DNA of 64,000 nucleotides, from NCBI RefSeq assembly GCF_000002425.4, contig NC_037275.1, positions 13,869,987 to 13,933,986 of the forward strand. Direction: 5' to 3'. Below are positions 24,060-36,272 of the stretch, in pieces (position 1 is the stretch's first letter; each line of letters starts with the position of its first letter). The position numbers and the translations under genes were made by a program. Under the pieces are notes generated by a model. The model had not been told where the DNA came from. It saw only the letters and a list, made by a program, of their open reading frames with translations, and searched no databases. The DNA comes from Physcomitrium patens (taxonomy: Eukaryota; Streptophyta; Bryopsida; Funariales; Funariaceae).

Positions 24060-27000
24060 TAATGTCATGATAGAGTAATTCTAACAATAGATGTTGTCAT
24101 CATCCCAGTCATATCAGTTTTTCCACCAAAGCCGCAAGTGGCTAGGATGGTTGTAATATATTTTTTTCTATCGCAATGAAGATTTTCTTTGTTTGTTTCA
24201 AAAAATAAAATAAAATAAAATAAAATATAATCAATGCTTACTAACACAATAGTGACTTGAAGCACATTGTTAGGCACCCAAAATGCTCTTCCCAATAAAA
24301 GGAGTTGATGATAAGGTGGAATTCACTATGTGCTACTCTTTTGCTTAAATTGAAATACACCAAGCAAAAATATGTATGCACTTGCTATAGGTTTACAAGC
24401 ATTATTCAAACACATTTTTCATTGAGGTGTTCCAAAAATGCAGACCAAGGTCCTACTATTGGAGGAAGCAGCTCAGTCAGAAGAATGCCATGATTCAAAG
24501 TTCCTATGTAAATAATTCAGAACTCCTCCCTTGCTCCATCCAACTTAGCATCAAAACAAAGAACAACATATACATGGAATTAATTGCTGCTTGACAGGTT
24601 AAGGATTTCTGGTTGTCAGGAGTAGCTTGAAGAATAACAAACATGCCCTTTAAGAAGACTGCAAGAAACACTGATTTCAGTAAAATGTGTAGTAGATATT
24701 AGGACCAGGTAGGACCAAAAACCTAGTTTGGTGATGAGAGAGACAATCCCTAAATATCTTTAGTGATGTGTAAACCCACATTGCATGAGATCACATTAAA
24801 ACCTGTTAGAGATTCCATGAACCCATGAAAAAGAGACTTTCATCTGATACTGAGTAAGTTTGCAACTCATTTCCTTAACACAATTTGCCTAGCTTCACAC
24901 ATGAGCTAGTAAAGCACCTTGTTATTATAATAAGTTATGCCAACAGCCAAGGTGGTCCAAGTCTGCAGCTGAAGAGATAGCTGCCATCCATCAAGCAATA
25001 CACTATCTGGTGGAGAAGCATATTAAACCTAGGCTAATCTCTTGCAATTCAAGGATTGCTCAAACTCCCAACATGATTTCCTGAATGACCCAGGTATACT
25101 ATGTTAGGTATGCTGTATAAAATTTAATTGTAATGGTTCTGTCCATCCTAAGAAAATCAACAAACTGTCTAAGAATACACCTATGATTTCTTTTGGCTGA
25201 AAATATCCAATTTAGTGAATAAATTAGTTTTTATTAGCATCAAATTCACTTCCTAATTAAGAACAATTGCAATAATTGATACATTGTAAATCTAGATCAT
25301 CTTCAGTCCATAACACTTGCAGATAAGTGATACAGAACGCTTACAAGGAAGTAGCTAGTTAATAAACGAACATCCTCTGAATATGATTGCTACTGCTCTG
25401 TGTCTCCAAGAGTGGCTAGACCTTTGTGATGCAAGAATCCAGGGAAAAAAAAAAAAAAAAAAAAAAAAAAACGTAAGAATTTATGTTGGACACTCATTGA
25501 CAAAAGCACATGCAAATCCTGCACAAGTATGAAACATGAAACATTGGCGCAAACCCCTATCTTGCTGGCACTTCCTCTGTCCCTGTTAACTAGGTTTAAC
25601 ACGACAAGAAATGCACAAAAGTGGACGAGTCATGAACAATGATCACATTACAAAGACATCTTCGAGCAGTATAAAACAAGTGGTAGCACTAAGATTTGAA
25701 ATAAAATGCTCCAAATAGCAACTAGCATGCCCTTCCTTTGAAATAAACCAGCTTCTCAATCAATCCCTTGAGGTGAAACTTAGAGTTCAACATGGCTTTA
25801 CAGGTAAGATAACATCGAAGGTGATGCTGTGGAGTAAGAAATCCTTAGAATGCTCTCATTATGGCTCTGCAACCTCGATCCAATCCAGTATAATGCTAAA
25901 GCTTTACAGGGTGCTTATCACATTGTGATGATTAACATGCAGCCATCAACCCTCCTGTCACAAAGGTTTTCACTGGAGCTTGACAGCCGATTTATTCTCA
26001 ACCTACCACTTTTGTCAAGTAGCTGAACAACTCAGTCAGATCACCTCTGCGGAATATTGTGTCCATAAATTTACAAAGCGTGCATTGCTGGATCGTTTTC
26101 AATAAACGACACACGTGAACCTCTTACATTTTACAAAACGCCTAAAAAGGTCGAAACTAGTAAACAGAAAAGTTTATTGAATATATGCTATTTCTTCGAA
26201 CACTTGTGTGAACACATCTAAAGGAGCGAAAAATTATCTAACATCTGTACCTAGCCATTGCTGTCCCAATCTTAACAAAAGCAGACAACGTTTGACATTT
26301 GGGGAGCTCTTTGAGGGTGTGGAGGAAACAAAGGAGTTCATGGAATTCAAGCGTAGGGTGGGCGAGACACTGCCATTTTGCAAGACCGCAAGCTGCGCAA
26401 TGCTTCAGATTTGTAACATTCTCTGGTGGAAACCTCCGGAAGATCATAGTATCGTGCGATGTGAAGCGGAGTGGCGATGGTCACAATGCACTGCCAAAAT
26501 CAGAGCAGCGGTGAAATGCCTCGCAGACTGTCGTAACCTCGCACTTCCATTTGGATGGATGCATTTATTCTTTCATCCAATTTCTCATTCATTCACTTGT
26601 TTGTTTGTGCTTTACTCCCCTGCTTATTCCTTCTTCTTCTTTGTCCTCTCTTTCTTTTCTTTCTTTTCTTTTTCCTTTTTTTATTTATTGATTGGTTTAA
26701 TTTTTTGTTTTTCTTTTTCCAAAAAATACATGTACATGATAATCGTATATGTAGTCGTATATATACCCGTGTAAATAACCATATATTCACAAAGTCGTTG
26801 AGTTAAACTTGATTTTCTACTCATTTTACTTAATTGTTCATTGGATTTAAAACCTATTACATGATACTGAAGTATAATCATTAGTGTGGACAGTTGTAAA
26901 ATATTATTTGGATTTTGCAGTTATGATTTTGTTAACTTTTTTGACTGTTTTAACTCTTAATATTATCAAAACTCAATCCTGTAGTTGAATTTCGTTTTAG

Positions 27001-27933
27001 TAGTAACCAGGTTTCTGAAACAGAAAACACTAATATCTGTATGAATATTTGGGCAACCAAAGCACAATTACAATCTAAGTAATTGGTTTTGAAATTAGGA
27101 ATCATAAGTAAATACTAATGATATGCAGTTTAGCTTCTTTTTCAACTAACACAGATCAAGAATTTTAAAATTCGGATACACTGATTGACAAATTTTGTTC
27201 AATTTAGTTATGAAACAAGATTTGAATGTATTTGATCATTAAAGAAATAAACATTATTCATCACATTATACCAATTATGTTTGAAGAAATTCTTAAATAT
27301 GTGGTAAAATTGTAAATTGAGTGTGTTATATTGATTATTATTATTATTATTAAATTTTATTTTAAAAAAAACAATCATACACCATGCATTAAAAAAACCA
27401 CAACAAGAATAATTAGTGTATCATATTAGCACAAACATCAACATTATATGACAAGAATCATGTCTTCATTTGTTTAATAAAAAGTTTTTACATTCAAGGT
27501 CCATCTATCAATATCTATTCTTATTTTACAAATCCATCCCAAAAATCTAAGTGCTTAGAGAGTGTTCATTTAAACATGGCCTTTTTGGATGATATTTTAA
27601 CCATGATGCAAGCTCAAAGTATCCTGCAATATTTCACCAAATCACCGACCTCACAAGATGGGTGATTTTGAAATTGAGATATCTAAAGAAGGACAGGTCA
27701 AATATCAAAAACCGCATTGCTCATCTCAATTCTCTTCTCTCTTTGACTCTATAACACATGGGTAACAAAAGTTTGAATCAAGGAATAATATTAGGAGATA
27801 ATTAAGTTTGAACAATGATATTTCAAATGATCTTGGAAATATCAGGTGATGAATTTCAGTTACTTGATTTTGCAAAAGTGCCATGTTTAAAACCCCCAAT
27901 GCTACAACTGCAAAGTTCAACCCCACAACCAAA
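24060..27933. other. Left edge of the gene island, no supported gene
   Basis: Base composition rises toward normal from about 24,300. I see no convincing coding region: the longest plus-strand frame (about 26,208-26,774) lacks an ATG at its start and ends in a Phe-rich tail caused by a CT-rich tract (about 26,620-26,720). The interval could contain UTR, intron or non-coding RNA sequence of an unrecognised locus. Confidence 0.5.
25445..25471 (+). repeat. Poly(A) run of 27
   Basis: An unbroken run of 27 A. It is either a simple repeat or the tail of a retroposed sequence; the left neighbour shows nothing I recognise. Long homopolymers are also prone to length errors in assemblies. Confidence 0.9.
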
Positions 27934-27972
27934 ACGGAATTGGGCGACGGAATTAGGCGACGGAATTGGGCG
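27934..27972 (+). repeat. 13-bp tandem repeat upstream of APS kinase
   Basis: Three perfectly phased units of 'acggaattgggcg' (the middle one with one change), followed by related pieces at about 27,988-28,000 and 28,014-28,027. They lie in a GC- and CpG-rich stretch about 0.8 kb before the APS kinase start codon, so they could be promoter or 5' leader elements. Confidence 0.8.
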
Positions 27973-28756
27973 ACGCCGCTTTCCAGATCGGAATTAGGTG
28001 ACCGTGCACATCGGACGGAACTGGATGACCGGGCAATTCACGGCGGAGGGGTTAGACCGAGCTAGTGGAGCAGAGAAAGGTCTTACCCTAACAACCACAA
28101 CCACAACGACTGATTGCTCGCAGAGTCAGCGAGCGTCAGGAATTGCCCGCCGCGCCCGTCAATCTTGTATAGTCCGCCAATTGGAGAGCGTTTGTCTATC
28201 AGATTCCTCACCTACTCCATGTCCCCGCCACTCTCGTGCAATACGCAGGATGGCAGGCCGCGTAGGAGCCTGAAGATTGACTTGTAAGCTCTGTCCCAGT
28301 CTCACGGTCGGGTGCAGAAAGGGGCGTGTGACGGTGTCGCCGTGAAGAAGTCGTGAGTGCGTTGCGCGAACAATTTGTGTTGTTCGTTGAGCTATTCTCA
28401 TCATTGGTGTGTATTTTGGGCGCTTTGATGCTTCATATGAATCTCCTGTCGTCTGCACCTCGGTTTTCTGTTTTCTTTTTTTCTTCTCTCTCTCTCTGGA
28501 TACGTGTGGGACGCTTTGCTGAGTCTGCTGAACTAAGTTCATTGCGCTGCACAGTTGAAGAAGTCAGTTCCCTTGCGAGGGGTGCTTGAAGTTTCGAGCA
28601 GCTGTTGTGTCTTAGTGGGATTCTGGTAGTGTGTGTGTGGAGTGTTTAGGTTGGAGTATGGTATTTCAGAGTGGGGGAGGGAGGCGGTGTGGTAGAGGCT
28701 GCAGGTTTTCTTGGGTGAAGCTGTGTAGGCGAGAGGGTGAGAGATAGTGCCAGTGC

Positions 28757-29969
28757 ATGATGCAAGGGCTGGTGTTAGAATGGGAGAGTGTGTCAGTAGG
28801 GGTGATCCGCAGCCCAATAGACGTATCAGCAATGTGGGGTAAGGGTGGTCGGATGCTGGAAGCTCAGAGTCCAGGTGGGGGGATATGTGGAAATGATGGG
28901 CGGATCAAAAGTAGCAAAGTACTTCAGTGGAAGCGTAGAGGGAGAAAGGGACTCTGTGGTGGTCATTGTAACGCTGGAGCTCTGGTTAGGGTTAATTCCT
29001 ATGAGCAATGGCCTGGAAGGTGCGTTGCTGCATGGAGCTCTGGATCTGCGCGACACGACGAAGTGAAACAGGAGACAATGGCAGAAGAACGAGATTGCCG
29101 TAACGGGGATGCCTCAAAAGCACCATTAGCATGCACGGAAGACGGCTCCAATGGCTCCATTTCTGGTAGAGTGATGCTCGGTTTTCATACTACTTGTTCT
29201 TTCTAGCATTTTGATAGGGGAATTACCATTATCCTCACTCTTGTTTGATGACGAGTATTCCTTTACCTCCCCGCCTCTTCCCTTATTCATGGAATTAATT
29301 CATAGAATCAATTTATGGGCGCTAGGTTTGATTCTACCGCCATTGATGACGATTGGAAAGTCCACCAACATTTTGTGGCAAGGATGCATGGTTAAGAGGG
29401 AGGATCGGCAGCGTATGTTAAACCAGAAGGGCTGTGTAATCTGGATCACAGGCCTCAGCGGGTCTGGGAAATCAACCCTAGCGTGCACCTTGGACCACGC
29501 ACTATTGCAGAGAGGGAAATTGAGCTACGTTCTAGACGGAGATAATGTTCGTCATGGCTTGAACAACAATCTGGGCTTTAGTGCAGAAGACCGCGCTGAG
29601 AACATTCGCAGGGTAGGCGAAGTTGCCAAGTTATTTGCCGACGCGGGGGTCATATGCATTGCGAGCTTCATCTCGCCCTACAAGAGGGACAGAGACGCAT
29701 GCAGAAAGCTCATGGCTCCTGGAGACTTTATTGAAGTGTACATGGACGTGGCTTTGGACGTTTGTGAACAGAGAGATTCTAAAGGTTTGTACAAACTTGC
29801 GCGTGCTGGTAAAATCAAGGGCTTCACCGGTGTGGATGATCCCTATGAGAGCCCCCAGGAACCTGAAATTGTGATGAAGGCAGTTAACGGAGTGTATGCT
29901 ACACCGCAAGAGATGACAGTCCAAATGTTAGCTTACTTGGAGGACAATGGGTTTCTAACAGGTACTTGA
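28757..29969 (+). CDS. APK: Adenylyl-sulfate (APS) kinase, probably plastidial
   Basis: Phosphorylates APS with ATP to make PAPS, the sulfate donor for sulfotransferases. Exons 28,757-29,165 and 29,326-29,969 (intron GT 29,166, AG 29,324-29,325; phase kept) give 350 residues. The kinase part is about residues 146-350: P-loop GLSGSGKST (about 179-187), DGDNVRHGLNNNLGF, FISPYKRDRDACR, and the APS-binding/lid segment KGLYKLARAGKIKGFTGVDD. Cys157 and Cys190 are 33 residues apart, the same spacing and context (WxxC, TLAC) as the redox-regulatory pair Cys86/Cys119 of Arabidopsis APK1. The first 145 residues are not conserved and are longer than in typical plant enzymes; a plastid transit peptide fits. 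An in-frame stop lies just before the chosen ATG, but a later Met (28,832) or an upstream exon remains possible. Converges on the receptor kinase gene. Confidence 0.92.
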
Positions 29970-31114
29970 CGACGCCGCATCGGCGACACCAGTGTGGGAA
30001 ACCCTACAACCCTATCTTGATTCTTGCTGATTCCATTGGCTTGATTGAATTCACTCCTCGGCATCGTACGGAGTTTTTTTTGTTGGCTAGAGCGATCAGT
30101 GCATCTTGAAGAAACATGTCGACCTCTGCATGAATTGATTCGCATTGTAATGGCTTCAGTCGGGAACAGGTTGAGGTGCTCTCATTTTCCAATCTGCTGG
30201 TGAAGATTCAAATCTTCTGTGAGTTGCACTTCGAATTTCCCTGTGTGCACCATTTTACTCTGTTTGGAGGGTCATTTTTATCTTCAGGCATGAATCATGA
30301 AGAAATTGCATGTTGACTTGTTATGGAAGGATTCAATTTACGCACAAGATTTTCATTTGAAGTCAGGAATAGGGCACACGTATACATATCAGCTACGAGG
30401 TTATAGAGAGGTCTAAAGATTCTTCCAGACAAGGACTGCGATGTCCCTGGCTGTGATTTATTGTATAAAATTATTGTATATTATTCAATTGCTATCATTT
30501 TTGGAAAGCTATTTTGGTTGACAATGCCTAGTCGTCCCATTTGCTTGCTTCGAAGCAAGGTTTAGTTCCTGAATTCAATCTGACGTTATGTTACGGACTC
30601 ATATTACTGAAGGACGTTCCTTCGCTGTGGACGAGAAATCAAATGCATTGTGCCCTCATTAGCAGGTTGTATACTGAGGGTTAGAGAGATGTTTAGAATC
30701 TTTGGTTATCTACTTGTTTTTAGATTGGGACAACATGTAGGATTATATGGAATCCATCTGTTCATGGTAAAGCTCTCATGTACCAACTTAACTTATGTTT
30801 GATTTACTGACATCTTAAGGTTTACAGGCACTAGAAAAATATGTAAGCAGCAACGAAGGATTGGTACGTTGAACAGCTTCTTTTAATCATTGTTGTCCAG
30901 CTGACAATTTAAGATATATTAGGACCAAAGGTGGAGAAAGGAATGCTCACGATCGAGGACTATACGGAATTGGCCGTGGGGCGCACATACTTATCATCTA
31001 GGATCTACTACACTGATATTGCTAGCGACTTGTAATGAGCTAGGTATTTTAGAAGGGTAAAATGAATGAGAGTGGCCAAATGATAATAAGTCTGGTCTAC
31101 TGGGAGACGACGGG
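29970..31114. other. Intergenic between convergent genes
   Basis: Probably holds the 3' untranslated regions of the APS kinase (from the left) and of the receptor kinase (from the right). No ORF, RNA gene or repeat stands out. No single polyadenylation signal could be chosen with confidence. Confidence 0.6.
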
Positions 31115-33840
31115 CTAGAGTAAAACATGTGTACACTTGGGTTTCATGACGTTGCTCGTCGTCACCTCAGATTCGCCAGTGAACATGGAAACAACGCGCG
31201 ACATGGATGGCTTCATGGATGCCACGGATTGTGTGCACAGCAAAGCAATTTCGATGACTCTTATCACTTCCTCCTCCGGAAGTGGCTGCGTCTCCATCAA
31301 TGAGGGGTCTAGGACAGCCAAAATGTTCCCTTCTTCGTGCAACGTCCACGTCTGCATCCGAGAGGAAGTACAAACAATTATACAGGATTACGGTAAGTTG
31401 CAGATTCTCTCCAGTTATTTCTAAGCATTCTTTCACAAACAATTGGGAAGTAGGAAAGCTATGCAGGTCACCGTGTTGAGTGTTTAACTTCATCCAGTGA
31501 CCATACAAATAGAAATTCCTGAATGCAGCGAGGAACCTCATCTGCGCTTACGGGGATTGTGGGAAGCATGTGTGAAGCAATGCCGCAACGTTCCATAACG
31601 GCAGGTAACGGGACTCCATTCACGTAGTGTGGTCAAACCTACCCAGTCCAGAAGGTAAGCTTCCTCTGGGCGCAAACGAGATTTAAAATTACTCCGGCCG
31701 CTTACGACCTCCAACGCCACGATCCCGAAGCTAAAAACATCAGCCTTTTCCGTCAACTGCCCTCGCATTGCATACTCAGGTGCTAGATAACCGCTGCAGA
31801 CCACCACCTTTAAGTCAGTTACCTAAAATGGATAGGTGGGTTAGACAGTCTCAGTAATCAACTTTCTTATCATAACACATGCACCTTTAGTGTAAAACAA
31901 TCTATGCTTGCAGTCGCTCTTCTATACTCCAGAGAAAACTGCCGTTGATTTGTGCTTGTATTCCACAAAACTAGGTAGGTTCGGTAGTTTCTTACACAGT
32001 TCCAGCAACGCATGTGCTGACATGGCTCTGGTCTTCACGGAACCAGCGGGCTAATCCAAAGTCAGCAATCTTCGGGTTGAGGTCCTTGTCCAGAAGGATG
32101 TTGCTGCTTTTGATGTCACGGTGGACAATGCGGGTTTGGCAGCCCTCATGCAAGTAAGCCAAGCCACGTGCAGTGCCCAACAGGATCTTCACCCTTGTCG
32201 ACCAATTCAAATGTAGTCGTTTCTCAGGGTCTACATTCAACATGATAATTTGTTGATACAAATGTAGCTCAGAAGATTGTTATGAAAGAGGTTAAGGTTT
32301 CCTCCCTTGATGTGAACAGGGACCTTCAAATTGCATCAAGCAGGGGAGGAAGTTACCGAATAAGGCTTGGTGTAAGCTCTTGTTCTCCAGATATTCGTAC
32401 ACAAGCAGCCGTTCGTGATCCTTGAGACAACAGCCACGAAGCTTGACGAGGTTCCGATGCTGCACTCTATTGATGAGCGTGACCTCGTTCAGAAACTCCT
32501 TGTTACCTTGCCTCGATTTTGTGGACAGCTGCTTCACGGCTACCTCTGATCCGTCTTGCAAGACGCCCTGGACAACCATGTGCATCTCATTTTCTCAAGT
32601 GGTTCACTAGTAGAGAAAACATCGTGTTTGGCTACGGTGTTGAGATACAAGGTTTTCATTTTTGCATCAGAAGGTTACCTTGTAGACCACGCCAAATCCG
32701 CCTTCGCCAAGCTTGCTGTTGATATGGAAGTTCTTAGTGGCCCCCTTAAGTTCTTTGTAAGCAAATAGCGTTGGTCGTCTTTCGATTCGCATAATCTCTG
32801 TAGCAGTCAGACTATCCAATGAGATGATGGCGAACCGATCAAGTGCTACTATTTAGCTATCTTCAACAGAAGCACCGATCATGTCCCCTCGAGGACTGCA
32901 GTTGATGCTACAGACTATGTTCTAAGTGCAACAAAATAGTTAGTATGTTAACGTTAACCAAGACATGAACGAATGCATAAAAATGATGCATTATGCAAGA
33001 CATGGATTGGTCAAGGCTGAAAATGTGATATACCATCACGATCTGCAATCAGCGGTAGTGAGCGGGATCGTGAACTTCTCCTCCACGTAAGCAACGACAG
33101 TGCTGAAACAACAGAGACGATCGAGCAAGCCAAGATGACAGCCACAATTGGCATGGTGAACCCTGTCTTTTTTTCTGTTGAACCTGCACATTGCTTTCCT
33201 CACTTACAATCATCAAAACTCTTGAAGTGCATGCTACAATACACTCTTCAGAGATGAAAGCTATTAGCCACCAATTATGTCTTTCAGAAGTTTAGAGGTT
33301 CATTGCCCACAGCCAAAAATCATTCTCTGTTTCTTTATCCAATCTTGGTGGAGAGCACTTCAAAACCCACTGATTATTAAAAGCTTATCGTGTTGGATCA
33401 CAAAGAAAAAGAAGAGTAAGTGCTAAACCTGTTAGCATTCCTAGCAGAGTTGGGCACTGGTCGCAGAGTTCAGATGTCAGATTACACAAGAGAGAAAACT
33501 TGATGCCTGTCTCAGCAGTGTTCTTGGTGAGGTGCCCTGGAGGGTAGAATGTGATCTTGCACAGGCACGCCGGGTAAGCCTTCCATGTCTTGGCAGCTGC
33601 TGCACAGCAACTATTTGTAGGCTTTAAAACTTGCTCCAGCAGGAATGTTAAGCACTGAACCATCCCACTCAGTGCTGGCCGGCAATCACCCGTCTCCACC
33701 AAGGGTTTGCGGAGCCCGTGTAGATAATTGCATGTCGAATTGGCAGCCGTGCCGTGCGTGCCATGCATTTGCTCGAGATTGACAACGGTACTGAAAAGAA
33801 AAACAAACTGCAGGAACTTTATGGAAACTTTAGAAACCAT
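31115..33840 (-). CDS. Receptor-like kinase with lipid-transfer-protein-like ectodomain
   Basis: Seven exons: 33,429-33,840; 33,034-33,183; 32,679-32,845; 32,357-32,567; 31,996-32,230; 31,643-31,793; 31,115-31,351. They total 1,563 bp (520 residues), with GT/AG sites and phases that agree at every junction. Residues 1-24 form a signal peptide. Residues 53-126 fit the eight-cysteine motif of non-specific lipid transfer proteins exactly: C-X9-C-X14-CC-X12-C-X1-C-X24-C-X6-C, with a CLC centre; extra Cys lie at 37 and 129. A single membrane span (about 149-170) is followed by RRSSRSRS. The kinase (about 232-500) has [15 protein letters not shown] (K255), HRDIKSSN (350-357), DFGLARW (370) and GTVGYLAPEY, so it looks active. 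It resembles the LRR-VIII/CRK-like kinase group. Start chosen because it yields the signal peptide. The third exon's acceptor is the least certain. Ligand unknown; a hydrophobic molecule is a guess from the fold. Confidence 0.85.
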
Positions 33841-36272
33841 GGCTAGTAGGTTTCTAATTCTAGCAAAGGTAAATGAACCGGTCGCTAAGTTGTATTCCTG
33901 AGGTAAGAAATTTGTCGCACCAGTGATTAACGCTGTAAGTGAAATCAACTGGCTGCCTATTGAAAGCTACAGTGATCTTGAGTCGCTTGTTGACATCTAT
34001 CACTACTTCCTACTTCGTGAAACAGACTTGGCACAAGTTGCTCTTGTTTCTGTAGTAAACAAGCTGTCATTTCGCTAAAGGGAACATCGGCAAGCTGCTG
34101 ATGATTATGGCTTTCTCCTTATTATTACTTTTTTCCCCAACAACTGAAGCAACAAATGTCTCAGCAACAATTTTTTTGTCTTGCACTACAGAAGGATTTC
34201 CACTTGACTACAAAAACAAGTTCTCCTCTGTTTGAACTGGAGACAGTCTCTTGCCTCACTCGATTACAAACCACACCTGCATAGATGCCTTTTCCACAAC
34301 AATGCATCAGAGGGCCCGAGGCTAGTATGTTAAGCCAGGAAGAAGACACCACATGGCAAGATAAGTTGCCGATGAGCCCCACGAAAGAATAGACGACATA
34401 ATTTCGTTAATAGAAAGGTCACTGAGAAGCGAGAAGATGCAGCAGGCCATAAGCCGCACGACGTCACAATCGAACTGCATGATAGACAAAAGCAGCCGCA
34501 CGTACATCGATGAAGTGGTACAAGAACAGTCACGGAATAGACAATAACTTGATGAGAGTTGTAAGGATGGGTCTATTCGCATTGTAATGACAATTAGTTC
34601 AGGGTGATAATGACCTGGGAAGTTTTGAGGTATCGTCCTGTTAGGATTAGACCCATCTTAAGAACTCACGATTGTTGCTTCAATTCAGAGTTCTATTCTT
34701 TTACTGTTCCATCGATGAACTTGTACCCATTTGCGTCCACTATGCAGTTAAATTGCCAATTTGGATCGCCGAGAAACGTTTCGTCAGCGTTTCTAATGCT
34801 CAATGTCTTGACATAGCTCTACATGACTTATCTATCGAAAGTGTTATGCAAAATTTGAAAGTCGAAGTGGTGCACATTGATGCAAGTAACTACAACTGGA
34901 TCCAGAATAATCAGAAGAAAGAATCAACTGCTATGGTAAGGAAACCTACGGACAATAAGTGGACTATCTCATTCTTCGCAAAGAACCTATTTGTATGCAC
35001 AACGAAACACTGATTACGATTATGAAACAATTCATCGCTTTTCTTAACAATATCATGACCCCCATGCAGTGATTCTCACCTTTCTGCGCAGATTACTTAC
35101 GATCGCAACAGGACGCATTCACCGAAGGCTTGTGAGCTTGTGATCTTCAAATTAGACTCGTCAAAATGTCTGTTTGATTCCGATCCAAATATGATGACTG
35201 AACCACGAATAGGCATGTGTGGGTGATGGTGACCAATTTGAAGACACAGTACACATGTAAGCTCCTTCATAAGTGAAAAATGAGTGGTGCGTTGTGAGTT
35301 GCTTGTCTTGTCAGTGTCATTTTCAACGTACTACAGGACACATCCTACTCTTTCTGTTACAATTTAGCACGTCCATACCAAGGTTTTTCACATTTCACCC
35401 TCAATTCAATATGGAGCTATCTACACAAATATTCACAAATGAGAGATATTGACATCAACTTATCCACTCTTCATTGCATTGACAAAGTGTATTCTCTGTG
35501 AAAAAGCCCATGTATAGAGTAATATTGTAGCTACATTCGCGTTTGATGAAAGCTCTCATGTAACCACAAAAGTTCCAGGTAGATTTCAGCAAGATTTAGC
35601 CAACAGTAACTGCTGCTTCCATTGGTGACAATTGAAAATAAATAAATAAATAAATAATAGAAAACGGAATAAGAGTTGTGACAGGCTAAGTTTTCCAACT
35701 AGTTGCCCGATTCGTGATCTCCGCTGTTATACACGGAATCTGTCATTTCGGAGAACTAGCTTTTATTCTTGTTTTGAAGACGCAAGCTCGGTTTAACACA
35801 TGGTAGTGCAATAAACCAGCGGCAGGGCATGTGCTCCTGAGTATTTTCAGATGCATTTCCTTGATAAAAAACGTGATCTAGTCTGATAGGTTATGTGCAA
35901 TTACAGAACTCGAGTGAGCTCACCTAATAAGATTAGTAGACTACGGTATCGTGTGAACTGAGGTCGCAAGCAAATAGACTATTATTCTACTGATTAAGTT
36001 TGTTCTAGAGCACTTTTTCGCGAATTGGAGGCATTCTGTCTTCTTCAGAGTTGACGCATTGAGTGCGTCGTACTTTCAATGCCGGATTCGTCTTTCTGAG
36101 CACGAGGATATTATTGTTTAATCCCAGATCGCAATCATTCGTAACTTGTACGTTGGTGTATCTGTATGAATAGTTCATTTGATTTAGGGTTTTCCCGCAT
36201 TTGGAAGTTTTAAAGGTTCGGAGAAGCGTTTCTAAGTTGCAGCTGGGTTTTAGAGTTGTGCTGGAGCGATTG
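33841..36272. other. Shared upstream region of two divergent genes
   Basis: This 2.4-kb interval separates the start codons of the receptor kinase (leftward) and the phosphoesterase (rightward) and should hold both promoters. An AAAT-type microsatellite lies at about 35,637-35,657. Short open frames (for example about 34,672-35,013, plus strand) have no domain or family signal and were not called. Confidence 0.6.

Noticed and set aside
26208-26774. 188-codon open frame on the plus strand
   Set aside because: It does not begin with ATG, its end is a Phe/Ser run produced by a CT-rich tract, and no family pattern is visible.
26593-26881. Lys/Arg-rich frames on the minus strand opposite the CT tract
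   Set aside because: The composition follows directly from the pyrimidine-rich DNA; there is no start context or homology signal.
28159-29056. Minus-strand frames opposite the APS kinase leader and first exon
   Set aside because: Antisense shadows in GC-rich DNA; the plus-strand model has conserved protein and matching splice phase.
34672-35013. 113-codon plus-strand frame in the divergent promoter region
   Set aside because: No domain, no splice-compatible neighbours and average intergenic composition; most likely chance.
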